DNA of 64,000 bases from Macrotis lagotis (GCF_037893015.1 NC_133662.1:271801944-271865943); one strand, 5' to 3'; shown: positions 12,842-25,405, numbered from the stretch's first letter. Program-made: numbers and translations. Notes: generated from the sequence alone by a model not told the origin.

Positions 12842-13479
12842 CCGCCCTAGAACTATGGCAGAAATCACTGTGGAGACCCCAGGAGGAAGGTCAGATTGGG
12901 CCAAAGGAGCCCACTCATCTTCCCCTTCTGCGTCCCAGAGTCTCTCCTTCCAAGAGTCTGGGTCCAAGCATGAAGCTGTTTTCTATCTCCACCAGGGAGT
13001 CGTCAAGCCAGGTCCCTTCCAGAGTCCAGGTTGCCTCCTTCCCAGGTACCATCTTCCTTTGCTTCAGAAATAATTCATATTCAGTGAGCCGGTGACATTG
13101 GTCTGCCGGACTACTCCTGTCATGCCGTGAACGTACTTCTCACAAAGGGCTCTGGAGCCACAGAACTGAAAGAAAGAAGTGAGAAACCAGCCTGCTGATG
13201 AGGTGTTTGTCTGGCTTCAGTGCCCTCACTTGCCCCTGAGTCCTTGGTCTCCCAGGAATGGACATCAGAGCTCCTGCTCCAAATGGCTTTGGAAGCATCA
13301 TGGCTGGCAAATAAGTGTAAGCAGTGGAAAAAGTAAGGGATCAAGAAGCAGTGGTGGTGGGCCTTGGGCTGGTTGGAGTTTAGCATCCAGTATGTAAATA
13401 AATATTTACTAAAGGTGCATGTCCAGCTATTCAGCATCCACTGAGATTCATTGAGTCTGGACATACTCAAGTTCATGGA

Positions 13480-13645
13480 ATTATAACTACAGAGCTAAGA
13501 GGGATCTTAGAGGATGTCTGGTCTGTCCCTCTCAAGTTATGGATGAGAAACTGGACATCAGGGAAGTTAAGTGACTTGCTTAAAGTCATAAAGCGAAAGG
13601 GTCAAGATTCAAACTCAGACCCTGTGACTCTAAGGAGACGATTCA
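13480..13645 (-). mobile_element. MIR/CORE-type SINE
   Basis: gggaagttaagtgacttgct, then attcaaactcagaccctgtg. Confidence 0.6.
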
Positions 13646-13724
13646 AGGAGAATGTATATGAACTGTGAGAGTAGAGTAAGGAGACAGAGCAGCATCCATA
13701 GGTGAGGATGTGGGGGTGGACTAC

Positions 13725-13845
13725 ACTTCTCCAGTAAAATGTAAGGTCCTTAAAGCCAAGACTACTGATTTCTTTTGTTCTCTCTCTTCCAGCCCCTAGT
13801 CTATTCGGTAGGGACTGGAAAAAGAGTCGTTGAATTGACATGAAT
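13725..13845 (+). mobile_element. L2 3' end
   Basis: The block aatgtaaggtccttaaagcc leads to cagcccctagtc and ends in cgttgaattgacatg, as in L2 tails. Confidence 0.55.
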
Positions 13846-14469
13846 ATTCATTTGGTAGCCTCAGCATGCTCTCCTCATGTACCTAGGAGACTCAAGGATA
13901 AGGAAGTAATTGGAGAGTCATTCCCAAAGCTGAAGCCAAGTTCAAAAGTTAGAAAAGAGGGAACAAAATCAAGATCCAATCTTGTTCCAAACACCAAACC
14001 AAACAATTTAAATCAAACTGAAGTCGATTCTTATCATAATCTCATAAATGTCACTCCAACTCCTCTGCCCATCTGAATTTACTAGGCTGGGAAATTTTGA
14101 GTTGGCTTTTGAACTTCTCTCTTTGAGAAGAAATGCCTTGTTAGAAGCTCTTTATCTAGTTCAGATGAGATGGAGAGGACAGAGCAGTTTGCCAGAGACA
14201 AGAAGGGAGAAAAAACATCCATGCCTTCAAGCATGCAGGCATACCTGCATTCATCCATGCATCGATCCGTTTACCCATGCCTACATACATACACACATAC
14301 AAGCAGGAATTCTTTCCCCTTGGAAGTGGAGGCTTCTCAAGGTGACTAAACTCCAAAGAGAGTAAGGAAAGTGGGCTAATATATCCCATACAGTGCATTT
14401 ACAGGGTCCCTTGGAGGACATTTATCCAATTCAGCTTCCCCCAGTGTAGAAATCCCTGGCAAGGGCTCT

Positions 14470-14885
14470 GGCAGGTTACTTCTATCTGAGTGACTTATCT
14501 TGGGATAATAAAGCCTATTCATTTCTGGACAACTCTAATTATTTGCAATTGTGTCCTGATATCTAGTTGAAATCTTCCCCTCCATAGCTCCCATCTACTT
14601 GCTCCTAAAATTATGCAGAGAAAGTGTCCCTCTCTCACACATGAAAGGCCTTCTGCTGTTGAAAGACAGCTATCATAGCTTGCCCTCCATCCCTGACTCT
14701 CACTCAAATATCCAGCTTAGATATTACCATTTTTTCATTAATTTCTTAAAATATGTAGTTTCATGATTATTCACTAAACTTTCTATGTTCCAAATCAATG
14801 CCATCTCTCTTAAAATAGGGCTTCTAGAACAGAACACTGCATTCTAACTAGGTCAATCATTCTACGAGATGTTCTTTTCCTCCTC
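14470..14885 (-). mobile_element. CR1/L3-like LINE fragment (antisense), degraded
   Basis: The blocks tgctcctaaaattatgc, ttgaaagacagctatcatag and cttctagaacagaacactgc follow the antisense order of the same family. Confidence 0.5.
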
Positions 14886-14899
14886 TGTACTCAGAGAAC

Positions 14900-16080
14900 T
14901 CCATAAACACAACAGAATTGAAACAGCTAACTCAAACTTTCAATGCTAAACAAATTCCTTTAAAACAAGGATTATCATTCTTCTCTCACCCAGGATTATG
15001 AAATAATATATATGGCAGTACTTTGTAAGCATACCAGATTAGTAAATTATATTTTAAAAATTCTGGCCAATATTAATGAAACCTATTGCCCATTATCCTA
15101 TGGGCCTCTGGAAAAATTAACATTTCATTGACAAAATGTGGACATGAAAGATCTCTTAGAGAATGTAAGAAACAGTTTAAAAACTTACATAAATACTTCT
15201 ACATGATATGGCATAGAGCAATAATTATGGCTGACAATAAGCATATCATTGTCCATTAAATTTACTGAATGGAATTGAAAGTGGTTAACCTCCAACTGTT
15301 GCCTATGAAATGGAGATGTTTCAAGAGTGGAATCTAAAGGCCTTCCATGGAAGACATCCATGTGCACTCAACCAGCAAAATGCTCACATATACAAAAGCA
15401 TCTAACAATGACTAAGTTATGGGGATTTATTTCTAGAAAGAGAAGGGTTTAATAAAGCAATTCAGGACCATATCATTAGAGGAGGGTTATCCTTATAGAG
15501 CTCAGAGTTATTGATCAATGCAGATTATGAAAAAGAATTATAGAAACAGCATATAATATCACTGCAGGCTAAAAACTTTAGCCTCTACTGAATCTCTAAT
15601 AAAGCATTTTATAATAGATGCTTGCTATCTTTCACAGGCTAAAGGATGACAAATCTCCTTATGACCACAAAATTTCTTTGAGAATCTAAGAAACTGTCTT
15701 GAAACTGGACATTTTACAAAAAACTGTTGTCCATGCTGAGGTATAATATAGACTCATAAAAACCTTAAAATATATTTTAAATAGTTGCTGCCACACCAAA
15801 TATTCAAAATCTCCAAGTTACATGGGAAGAAACACTTTTGAAATGTAGAGTTCTAATTAGAGAAATCAAGGCTATATGGGCAAGAAAACACTGAAGTACA
15901 AAACATCCTTGTCTCCTCCTAGGATTGTTTCAAAGATAATGTCAATGAGCCTAAGGAATATGATTTTATAACCTAATGATTTTATTCAACTCTAAGAAAA
16001 GTTGTTTTATTCATCTGTGTAATAATACATAAGATATTAAATACAAAATATTAATTCAAGGAGAATGCCATATGCCAGGT
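14900..16080. other. AT-rich intergenic block of unknown nature
   Basis: About 1.2 kb of high-AT sequence without recognised SINE or LINE boxes. Two sub-blocks near 15165 and 15680 share gagaat-taagaaac-gt and may be copies of one unit. Nothing coding is supported. Confidence 0.5.
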
Positions 16081-16144
16081 CATTTTCTATATGAATTCCA
16101 TTGAAAAGTTGAGAACAACTGATATTATTGATAATAATTTTCAT

Positions 16145-16260
16145 GCAGCATGGAAGCAGGATGAATAGAGACCCAGCCTGAGAATCAGGGAGACTTGGGT
16201 TCAGGTCCCAGCCATCTCTGATAAACACTGACTGTTTCATTGAACATTTCAATGCCCAGG
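16145..16260 (+). mobile_element. Marsupial SINE fragment
   Basis: gagaatcagggagacttggg, then ttcaggtcccagccatctc. Confidence 0.55.
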
Positions 16261-16375
16261 TAACTCTCTAAGGCAAGAAGTTAATGGGGGTGCAATCTGC
16301 ATTGGTGTTGGGAATCTCCTTGGAGGGAAACCCCTGCACCATTGAAAGAGCAGGTTCAGTCCCCAGAAGATAATT

Positions 16376-16500
16376 ATGATGATGATGGTGGTGGTGGATG
16401 AGAGTAGTGATGGGGATGCTAGGGGTGATGGTAGTGGTGGTGATAATGAAGGTAGTAATGGTCATAATAGGGGTTGGGGGTGGTAGTGGTGGTAAGGTGG
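16376..16500 (+). repeat. Imperfect GATGGTGGT-type repeat
   Basis: Degenerate triplets GAT, GGT and AGT on plus. The His/Ile/Thr-rich minus frame over it is an artefact. Confidence 0.75.
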
Positions 16501-16764
16501 TTGAGAAATAAGATAGGAGAGTATTTGAGCATGGTTGAGATCCAAAGCATGAAGTTGAAAGGATATTGAGAAGGGTCTGCCCTGATTTTGAGAGTAGCAT
16601 TTGCCCTTCGATGAGAGTGGCCATGTAAGGACTAAAAGGCATGGAAGTTGCCTGAGGTAAGGGTTAACTTCACCTTTATCTTTGTAGCCCATTCTCCAGA
16701 AAATACTGAATAAATGCTTGTCTATTGATTATATATTCTTATATCCATGAATATTGATTCCTCT

Positions 16765-16875
16765 AATAACATGTAAGTAACTTGGGGGCAGGAGTATTTT
16801 CCTTTTCTTTTTGTATCCCAGGGATACAAACCCAAGTAGATGCTTAAGTCAGTGAATAATAGATGAATTAATGAT
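16765..16875 (+). mobile_element. L2 3' end
   Basis: taacttgggggcaggagta, then tttttgtatcccaggg, and a degraded gtagatgcttaa box. Confidence 0.5.
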
Positions 16876-17249
16876 CACAAAAGATGGATGAGCTTTGTCT
16901 ATTTTCCTGGTTTTGGGGCTGCATCTTTCCTCAGAACTAGGACACATGGCCAGTATAACAATAACACCAATAAAACACTTTCTGTTGGGAAAATGAACTT
17001 CAATATTTATCATTGGTGTTTTATTGATGTTTGCATCTGTTGTTCCTTTCTGGACTTTGAGTCAGAAGGCAATTGAAATGCAATGTTTCAGTCCCAGGCT
17101 TGACTCAGAGAGTTTTTGAGGAAAGAGTTTAATTCTCAGTGGGATGTTTCTCTTGCACATTTGCTGGAAATCTTCACTTCCCAAGAAGTTCTCATTTCAC
17201 TCAAATGCAAACCCTTCCAAACTCAGCAGCCTTCCCGAGAAGGGAACAA

Positions 17250-17405
17250 CTGAGAATTAGGAGATGAGATTTCTTGTCCTGGCTCTAGCTCCAATCAGCT
17301 GTGTGACCTAGGGCAACTCAGCTCTCTCTCTGGGCTTTAGTTTCTTAACATTAAAATGAGTTTATTGACTTGGTCCCCTTCCAGCTCTAAAGTCTTGTGA
17401 GTTCT
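17250..17405 (+). mobile_element. MIR/CORE-type SINE
   Basis: cagctgtgtgacctagggc, then gctttagtttcttaacat, and ttccagctctaaagtc. Confidence 0.65.
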
Positions 17406-17734
17406 TAATTCCCAATGCTTCAGAGGCCAAGGCTCACAGCCCCTTTCACATGAAGAGAACCATAGCTCCCATAATTATTACAAAAAATAGATTAGTTCTT
17501 GCTGCCAGGAGCTGGTTAGCATTAGGTGAGTTGATCAAGACAGGAGGATGGTTTCTGAAGCAGGTTCATGGAAAATTTTCTCCATTTACAAGAGGCAGAC
17601 CACATTTACTTATTTATATAAACGTAGTGCATACCTAGACCAGGTCTCAGATCATGTTTATAGAAGCGTTTATCCCACATTGCAAAGTGATTTACAAGAT
17701 AAACCTTACAGTAACTCAACCATCCTAAGAGTAA

Positions 17735-18290
17735 GAAGCTAGCACCTTCCCAAGAAGTCAGAACAGTCATTAGTGAAGCAAAGAAGATCCTTTATAGTAA
17801 CATTCTTAAGAAATGGGCAGCCCCCCTGGGGCCCCAAAGTATAGCCTTTTATCCTATGTCTAGAAATACATGACCCTCCCCTGTCCACAATTGACTGGGT
17901 ATTGCGGAGGTCACTCAAGGGCCCAATTCTCTCTATGCGTGGGTCCCCAGTCCTTATCAAACCTCTCCCCACAATTTGGTGACTAGACCCTTAGACTCTT
18001 CTATCCTTATCTGGATGCATAACACAGACATGGCCCCAGTTGATTCATTAATTCACCCAGCATTCTAATTTTATGGTTTCTTGCATTCCTGTTGTAAGTT
18101 TACCCCCTTCTTATCAGTAGAAGTAGATTCCTTTCTTTATGGTTTCCCCCATCCTTCCTGTGTACATTAACCTGGTTTATAGTTTACTCCATCCTCCCTA
18201 GCTTTTATCTGTAAGTCATAGATTCCCTTCCTCAGTTATTCATAGCTTGTAGAAATGAAAACTAATGACACTTATGACACTAAACAATCC
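17735..18290 (-). mobile_element. Probable solo ERV LTR (minus strand)
   Basis: Read on minus, the block has a U3-like part with three related copies of a unit built on AAACCATAAA/AACTATAAA and GATAAG/GATAAA, a TATA-like ggataaaaggctat, and about 60 nt further on a polyadenylation-like actataaaggatcttc before cttctttgcttcac. This is the layout of a retroviral LTR. Exact ends and a target-site duplication could not be fixed. No adjoining gag-pol-env frame is visible. Confidence 0.5.
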
Positions 18291-18589
18291 TGGCCCTCAT
18301 ACTTGCAATGCCCCCGATGGCTGAGTGATTGGCAAATGGACCTACTCCCTGGAGACTGAAGCTGTATCTACTTGAGTGATGGGTTGGATTTTGGTTCAGT
18401 AGGAAAATGGATCAATCCAACCATGACCTCCCTGCACAGGTTAACTCTAATGGCAGCATGGGATATGCTGGTTGACACAATCTCTCCTGAATCTCTAGCT
18501 CTCTGTAATGTTTTGTCAGGTGCCTGTTGCCTCTTTATTGACCAAAGCAGTTGATTGCATCAACACTTTTTTTTCTAGTAATTAGTTAG

Positions 18590-18905
18590 TTGAGGCAGAT
18601 TGGTAGAGTAGAAATCACAGAATACCTGACCTGGAATCCAGGTGTGCTTCCTCCTTGTGTGACATTAGTCAGGTCATTTCCCTTTTCTGGCCTTCATGTT
18701 AAGATCATCCTCCATAAACAAGGAGATGAGATCAGATGATCCCCAAGTTCCTTTTCCCCACTCCAACCCAATAAGTCGATTTAGAGAAAGGTGAGAGACT
18801 TATGCCAGGTCACACATCTGATAAGGGACAGAACCAGGATTTGAATTCAGAGTTTCTGACCCTAACACCAGTTCTCTTTTCACCAAGAGTTATTTTGTCC
18901 AAGCA
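18590..18905. mobile_element. Two SINEs in opposite orientation
   Basis: 18590-18770 reads as plus (gacctggaatccaggtgtgc, gtgtgacattagtcaggtc). 18780-18905 reads as minus (gccaggtcacacatctgat, aggatttgaattcagagt). Confidence 0.6.
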
Positions 18906-19399
18906 GCATTCCACTTTATGTTGACTTGGACAATGGACTGGTCCTGATTGGCCCTTAGGAATGAGACCATGAAGAGTCACATATGCTTAAAAATGACTGA
19001 ACAACAAAACATGGCAGAACAAATTCAAAAAAGGGATGTGTGTCTAGATGTGCAGATGTACACAGATATTACACACACACAAACACACACACACAGACAT
19101 AGTACATCTGCTTGGCAGGCATGCCTCATTCACAGCTTTAGCATCTTCCTTCTACTCAGCTTACTAGCTCCTCCTCAGTGTCTGGGCTCCAGCCCGGGAA
19201 GACCCCATGTCTATGTCCCCACTCTTTCCATCTCTAGCTAGTATAGTAATTAAATCTATACTCTTTCCCAAGAAGAACATTACTCTAATTCACCATCCCC
19301 ATAAATTGTCTGACCAAAACACCCTGCCCTGGTCTTTCCTCCTCTCCATGTGTTGTCTTCCCTGGCAGATCTTGAGTGTTCTTACCATCACAATAAAAC

Positions 19400-19995
19400 C
19401 CTCAAAGAGTTACTCACAGAGCCAGAAAAAGTAACATAAATCATCTGGATAGATAAATGGTAAAGAATCTCAAGGGAAATTGTGCAAAAAAGTGGGCAGG
19501 AAGAGGGCTTAGCAGTGTCAGCCCTTAAACTATAGTCCAAAGCAATCATTATTAAAACTATCTTATACTGGTTAAAATTTAGAAAGATCAAATAATGAAA
19601 CAGATCAGGAATTGGGGAGCACAGCATTTGATTAGCCCAAAGACCACCCTTATGTTTTTATTACTCTTTGCCAAAAACAAAACAAAAAACCCACAAAACT
19701 TCTGGGGAAACTGGAAAGAAGTCTGGATGAAATTAGATAAGAATCAACATCTCATACCATATACCAAAGTAAGCTCCATATGGATTCAAGATTTAGATAT
19801 GAAGGGAAGTCATCTATCCTTCATACTATGGGAGGGGGAGTTCTTGATCAGACACGGAATGAAAGATAAAAGAAGGTAAAATGGGTCATTTTAATGACAT
19901 CATTTTTTAAAAAAGTTTTGCACAGACAAAATCAATGCTGCTAAAATTAGAAGGGAAACAAGTACAACTGGAGGAAAACCTCTGTGTTGAGTTTC
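19400..19995 (+). mobile_element. L1 ORF2 fragment, degraded
   Basis: Read on plus, pieces such as DKW, SGLAV-like, YWLK, NWKEVWMKLD, YHIPK and KSFAQTKSMLLKLEGK follow the order of the L1 ORF2 region just before the cysteine-rich C-terminus. Several stops and frameshifts show a dead copy. It abuts an L2 piece downstream. Confidence 0.75.
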
Positions 19996-20229
19996 TCCGA
20001 TCCAAGCTAGAAGCTTCACACTAACTTTTGGTCCACCCTCTATAGGAAGAGCAAGTCAGTCAGCTGAGGAGTATTCATTAAGGCCCTGCCATGTTCATCC
20101 ATCATCCCTCATTTCTTCTCCCTTTTGAGGGAGGAGATCCGCTGAAAACTCCATCTACGACTGCTGCCCCCACCTCCCTCTCCTCTCACTCTCTAAACTG
20201 TCAGCTTCCAGCACTGCTGGTCCAGTGAG

Positions 20230-20985
20230 ACTGTCCAAAGTGACCAACACTTTCAAGCACCATCTGATGGCCTTTTTTCAGTGCCATCCTGGTTTCCTCT
20301 CTTGCTGCCTTTGGCATCGATCACTCTCTCCTGCCTATTTTCTTTGCTCTGGATTTTTGTGAATCTTTCTCTCCTGACTCTCCTCCCATCTGTCTGGCCA
20401 TTTCCTTTTGGTATCTTTGGTTGGCTCCTCTCCTAGGCCATGTCCATTACCCATTGGTGGCCCCCAGGGTTCAGTCCTGGACTCTCCTCCCCTTTCTGAA
20501 GGATATAGAAGCTTCCTTTGGTCATCTTGTCATCTCCCATGGATTCAGTTTCCCTCTCCATGCTGATGATTCTCTGATCAACCTCTCCAACTCTCTGGTG
20601 ACCTCCAGTCTTTGCCTCTCTAATTGCCTATTGGATATCTCAAGACATTCTTACCTCAGTATGTCTAGGGCTGGGACACAAAATTTTCTCTTTTTTGCAT
20701 TTCCCTGTGATTCTCTGGGTACCACCTCCCTTGCTCACAGTCCAGGTGTCATCCTCGGCTTACTCTCTCATACCTCCCACATCTAATCTGTTGCCAAGTC
20801 CCATTGATTCCTCTTCACCCCATTTCTCACAACTCCCTTCCTTGTCTCTGACACTGCCACCATCATCCTTCTTTCAGTCCATCCTGTCAAATTGATCTTC
20901 CCAAAACATATGTCTATGTCACACCCCTGCACAGGAGTTCCCTGCTACCTTCAGAAACCTCCTGTCTGGCACAAGCCAAGACGTA
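20230..20985 (+). mobile_element. L2 LINE ORF2 fragment (reverse transcriptase end)
   Basis: A plus-strand frame contains HADDSLINLSNS, a changed form of the YADD catalytic box, then LSNCLLDISRHSYLSMS and GVILGLLS, the order found in L2/CR1-clade reverse transcriptases. The nucleotide block around atcttcccaaaacatatg, then gtcacacccctgc, is typical of L2. The frame is open for 121 codons but then breaks. It is an old copy without a function that I can support. Confidence 0.8.
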
Positions 20986-21434
20986 ACAGTTTCAGAGAAA
21001 CCTTAGAAAATTTATATGGTCTGATGGGAAGAAAGGACAAACAACTTGGAGACACTTATGGACCCTCCTGAATCACATTGCTAGAGGACTATCGACTCAC
21101 CTGCTGGCAGAGAGAGGTGATGGGCTGAAGATTCAGAGAACATGCCCTCTGGACCTAGCCAAGGTAGGATTTTGATTGACTTTTGAATGTGTGTTGTAAG
21201 GGGAGGGGAAGGAAAGGGAGCAACTAGGGATAGTGCTGCACAGAGGAAAAAAAACACATTTCAAAATGGCAGTGATGAAAGCAGCAAGTAGACAGAATCA
21301 CGAGGATCAGGCAGTTTTCAGAGAAGCTGCTTCTGGGACGGTGTTTGTTGTGTTTCATATTAAACTCTTCATCTGTATATGTTAAATGCTCATCTGATTT
21401 GGGGCTTATTAAGTCCAACATTTAAAAGAAAGAT

Positions 21435-21535
21435 TTTAAAATGAATGGAAACTCCTTGAGGGTGGGGATAGTTTTAGATCTGGATCTCCAGAACTTAGCA
21501 GGATGCCTGGCAGATGGGAAGTTCTGATAGATGCT
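21435..21535 (+). mobile_element. L2 3' end
   Basis: aactccttgagggtgggga, then ctccagaacttagcagga and tgcctggcagat. Confidence 0.55.
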
Positions 21536-22599
21536 CCCTCTACTCCCTCATCCAATTTAGAATCAAGGCTATTTTTCATGTATGGCCACTTTCTTGGACA
21601 TTCACACTTTATGAGTACAGAGTTACATTTACAGAACGATTTACAATGCACAAGACTGACTTTCTCCTGACAATCAGTGCTACAGGGTCGACTGTGCCGG
21701 TACTGTTGTCTGGGGCTGTAGCGGAGGACCTGGGATTCAGAGTTGGGCTGTGATCCGCCCAAGGTCCCACAGTGGGGGGCAGAGCTGGACCCCTCAGGTT
21801 TGGGGATTTCTTAGATAACAACATAGGTTCTCAGATCATCACAAGTTTCCTCCTCAGTTTCTTTTCCTCATCAATGTTTTGAAGAAGCTTCTACAACGTC
21901 CCATTTAAGACTGAGAGCTGGAGGTCCCTTCCAGTTCCCCTTTTTATGATTCTTAGGAAAACCTTTGGTCCTTGGAGGTCTGAGCTGCCTCTCTTGGCCC
22001 CAGCCCAGTTGATGGTTTGCTTACTCAATGGCGGACCAGCCCTCTGAGGCCTTTCTCTCAGCCAGGGCAGAGACCCAGCTGAGGGCCACAAAGAAGATCT
22101 TTCTGGAAATCTATACCCATGAAGTGCCTGGGCCAAGGATGTAGGAGCAGACCTGGCCCTCGGGTTCTTGCCCAGTCTCTGGTTCCCAAGGAAGGCTGGC
22201 CTTGGCTTTCCAGAAATTGTGAAAGGTCTTATAACTGCAGAAATCTCTCTTTCTTGCACTGGGGTGGGTAGGTGGGGGTGAAGAATGAGTATGGGCTCCC
22301 TGAGGCCCCCATGCACGCCTGCACACACACACTCTGGCTGTGCATCAGAGCTCTGGAATTTGCCTGGACTATAGGGCAAGGAGGGAAACTGCAGGGAGCT
22401 GGCGACACCTCGTGGTCAGCTCTTGCAGTGACCACAGGTGGCAAGGGCTGTGGCTGTCAGGCCCGGCCACACACTGGGTTCCAGGTGGGGCCGGGGGGCC
22501 TGGCCCTCAGCTGAGACTTGGAGGAGCGTTCCTGCTGCCCAGACTCTTCCTGATCCCAATGGGGTTTTATGACAAAGACACTGGAGGGTTTGTGCCATT

Positions 22600-22760
22600 T
22601 CCTGCTCCAGTTTGTTTGACAGATGAGCAAATTGAGGCAAACAGGGTGAAGTGACTCACCCAGGGTCACACAGCTAGTGTCTGAGACCAGATTTGGACTT
22701 GTGTCTTCCTGCCTCTAGGCCTGGTGCTCTATCCACCACACTATTCAGCTGTTTGAGGGG
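22600..22760 (-). mobile_element. Marsupial tRNA-type SINE
   Basis: acagatgagcaaattgaggc, then cccagggtcacacagctag, and gctctatccaccacacta. Confidence 0.8.
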
Positions 22761-22799
22761 GTCACCCAAGAGAAGTCTACTGAAATAATCACCATAATG

Positions 22800-22975
22800 A
22801 GGCTTCTAGGATCCCAATTCTGGAAATGGAAGGGCCCTCAGAGGGTGTCTAGTCCAACCTCTTTATTTTACAGGTGAGGAAACTGAGGTTCAGAGTGGTT
22901 GTTATCAGTGGGACTTGAACTCAGGGCTTCTGACTTCAGGGCTCTTCACGCCAGCCCAGGTCACACCTCTGATCT
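22800..22975 (-). mobile_element. MIR/CORE-type SINE
   Basis: ttttacaggtgaggaaactg, then aggttcagagtgg and gacttgaactcagggc. Confidence 0.7.
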
Positions 22976-22979
22976 CAAG

Positions 22980-25080
22980 GGCTCTCAGAATCTTTTACTT
23001 CTCTGGGGTGAAGGCCATCATCCACACCCTGGATTCCAAATCTGCCTCTGAGCATGGGGAAACCTCTCATGTCACTGGGCATGACCTCGGCCGCTCCAAG
23101 ACAGAGTGAGGAAAGGGGAGAGACTGGACCTCCCAAGTGCCCATCTGCTCTGGTGAATGAGGAGGAGATGGCTTGTAGGCAGAGGCTGCTCCTCCCCCTA
23201 GCCCCAAAGACCCTGGCGGTCTCTGCAGGGTCTCCTAGCCCAAGTCTGGACTCAGTCAAGGGGGCTCCATTGTTTAAACCTTCCTGCATCTGACCTCGAC
23301 CCGGTTCTTGACCCTTGTCCCTGGACCAAGAACCTGCATGACATCAGCATCATAGGGATTCTGGACACTGGACCACTTGTGTCCACTTGGGGACCCCTGC
23401 AATTCCGCATTCCCATCAGCTCTTAGGCTTGAGTCCAGCAATGTCTCTCTGGAAAACTGGTCCAGCCTGTGATGGATTCATTTGCCTCAGGGGAGGGGCT
23501 TCTGCCCTCCCTAGACCCCAAGAAGAGCCTGGAGCTCAGAGATGGGGGGAGGCAGTTTGGTGAGGGCCTGCCTGTGGGTGGCCTGGGCCCCTGCGCTGCA
23601 CAGTGGGCCAAGAAAAGCTTGTGATGCTTTGCTTTGCAGAGTATGGCAAGCTGGCGGGAGTGTGAAATACTTTGGTGTTTCTATTTGAGTTTCTCCATAA
23701 CGAGTCCCCGGCGCTTTCCACCAAAGCCTCCCCCCAGCCACTGGCCTCTGCTCCTTTTGGGAGCCCCCAGCCTCTTCAAGAGGAGTCCTATATCAAGGGA
23801 AGGGAGACCTCATGCTTCCATGACCACCGACCCCAACTTCTGGCCTCCTGGTCAGCTGGGCAGCCAGTCTTCAGTTGCCCCCCAACCTCAATTTCCTTAC
23901 CTACACAATACTCTTTCCAAACTAAAGCCTGGGCCTTGCCACTGTCTCCAGGCCTCCATTGCCCCTGCCTGGATGGGGTGGGGGGGCTACTGATGTGTGA
24001 AGTGTGAGGCCTGGGAAGGTTGGTGCCCTGGACCACCATTCTCACTACCACCCAGGCTTGGCTGCCATGAATCCACCCTGTGGAGGAGGGCCCACCCTCT
24101 CTTCTGAACAATGACAGCTCACCTGATGAACCCCAAGACCGCCTGATGGCCAGCCAGCTGGGGGAGGGCATGGGCCAGGTGCACCTCTCTAGCACCTCTT
24201 CTCGGACCCTGGTGGAGACCACCCTCCCCATGGAGATGAAGCCTGGCTACCCCCTGCCCCCCGTTCTTGGACAACCACGCATGAGTGACCAGGACTAGGA
24301 CGTTCGCGGCACCATCAATGTCAAAATGAGAAGAGGCCTGCCCAGGTTCCCTGCCTCCGGTCCTCTGCCCTGTGGCTGGACTCTCCTCTAGGTCAGGCTT
24401 CCTTCCAGACTGATGGAGGAGACCCTTTGGTCAATATGTCTATTGGAGCATCATGACCCCCCTCTGCCATTTGCCAGGTATGACCCTGGCATAAGCTTTG
24501 CCTCAGTGTCCTCACCTGTAGAGAGGAGGTCTTGCCCTTCCTGATGGGCAAGGTCACTCTTTACCCTAAATCTTTGATTGTCTGACGCATTCTGCTAAAA
24601 CGCAATGGAACTCTTTAATTTCTGGTTCATTATTGGGGCGGGGGCTGAGGAGGGAAGGGAGCCTCGTTTTTCTTTGTTACTTTTGAAGTAAGGTACAGAC
24701 AACCTTATCCAGCACCACAGAGTGGTAGCACCAGAAAGGGCCACCCCCCACCTTAAGAGAGGAGAGACAGAGACCCTGGGGGAGGGTCTCCCGGGAGTGG
24801 CAGAGTTCCGGCCTCCTGTCACCTGGAGTCATCTCCTCTGGGTTCTTCAAGGTGAGTCTGCAAAGGGGCCCCAGGCTCAGGGCCCTTTCCTTGAGTGGGG
24901 TACCAAAGGGAGCTGGGGCAGTCTTAGGGGTGCTCCCATGACCTAGACTTTATCTAGGTGAGGACAAGTTGTATTCCTCAGGGAAAGGGGAGCTCCTTGA
25001 GCTGAGGGACTTCAGTGATCCCTTCCTTTGAGGATCCATGGCACTTGGGCCGGGTTTGGAGACACTCCATAAAACTGGCT
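22980..25080. other. Intergenic, unassigned, with one coding-like frame
   Basis: No repeats are recognised. A plus frame at 24080-24298 has balanced composition but is not assigned (see findings). Confidence 0.45.
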
Positions 25081-25084
25081 ATTA

Positions 25085-25405
25085 TAAAAACACAGAATCC
25101 CGGACTTTGAGCCAGAAGTCAGTTATCCCAAACCCCTCATTTTACTGGGGGGGGGGGCTGAGACCAAGATCTCAGCCAGCCAGGGTCCTCAGCTGATGTT
25201 CTCTGGCTCTGAGCACCCCACTGGAGGCCTCCAGCCCTGGAGACCATCATGTCTGGAACAAAGTCTCTACCACAACCTTAGGAGCTTAGCCCCCAAAGTA
25301 GCCTTAACTCCATTTTAGAGACAGGGAAACCAAGACCATGGAGGAGAAGCTTACAAGCAGTGGGATTTGAACTCAGCTCTCTCCGTGACTCCATGCTGCC
25401 TGGCT
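25085..25405 (-). mobile_element. Two diverged SINE fragments
   Basis: 25085-25200 (cccctcattttactggggg) and 25290-25405 (gtgggatttgaactcagct) both look like reversed MIR/SINE boxes. Confidence 0.5.

Noticed and set aside
15480-15560. Codons resembling a retroviral dUTPase motif (VID then ADYEKEL in another frame)
   Set aside because: Needs a frameshift, and its order relative to the zinc-knuckle-like codons is wrong for a retrovirus.
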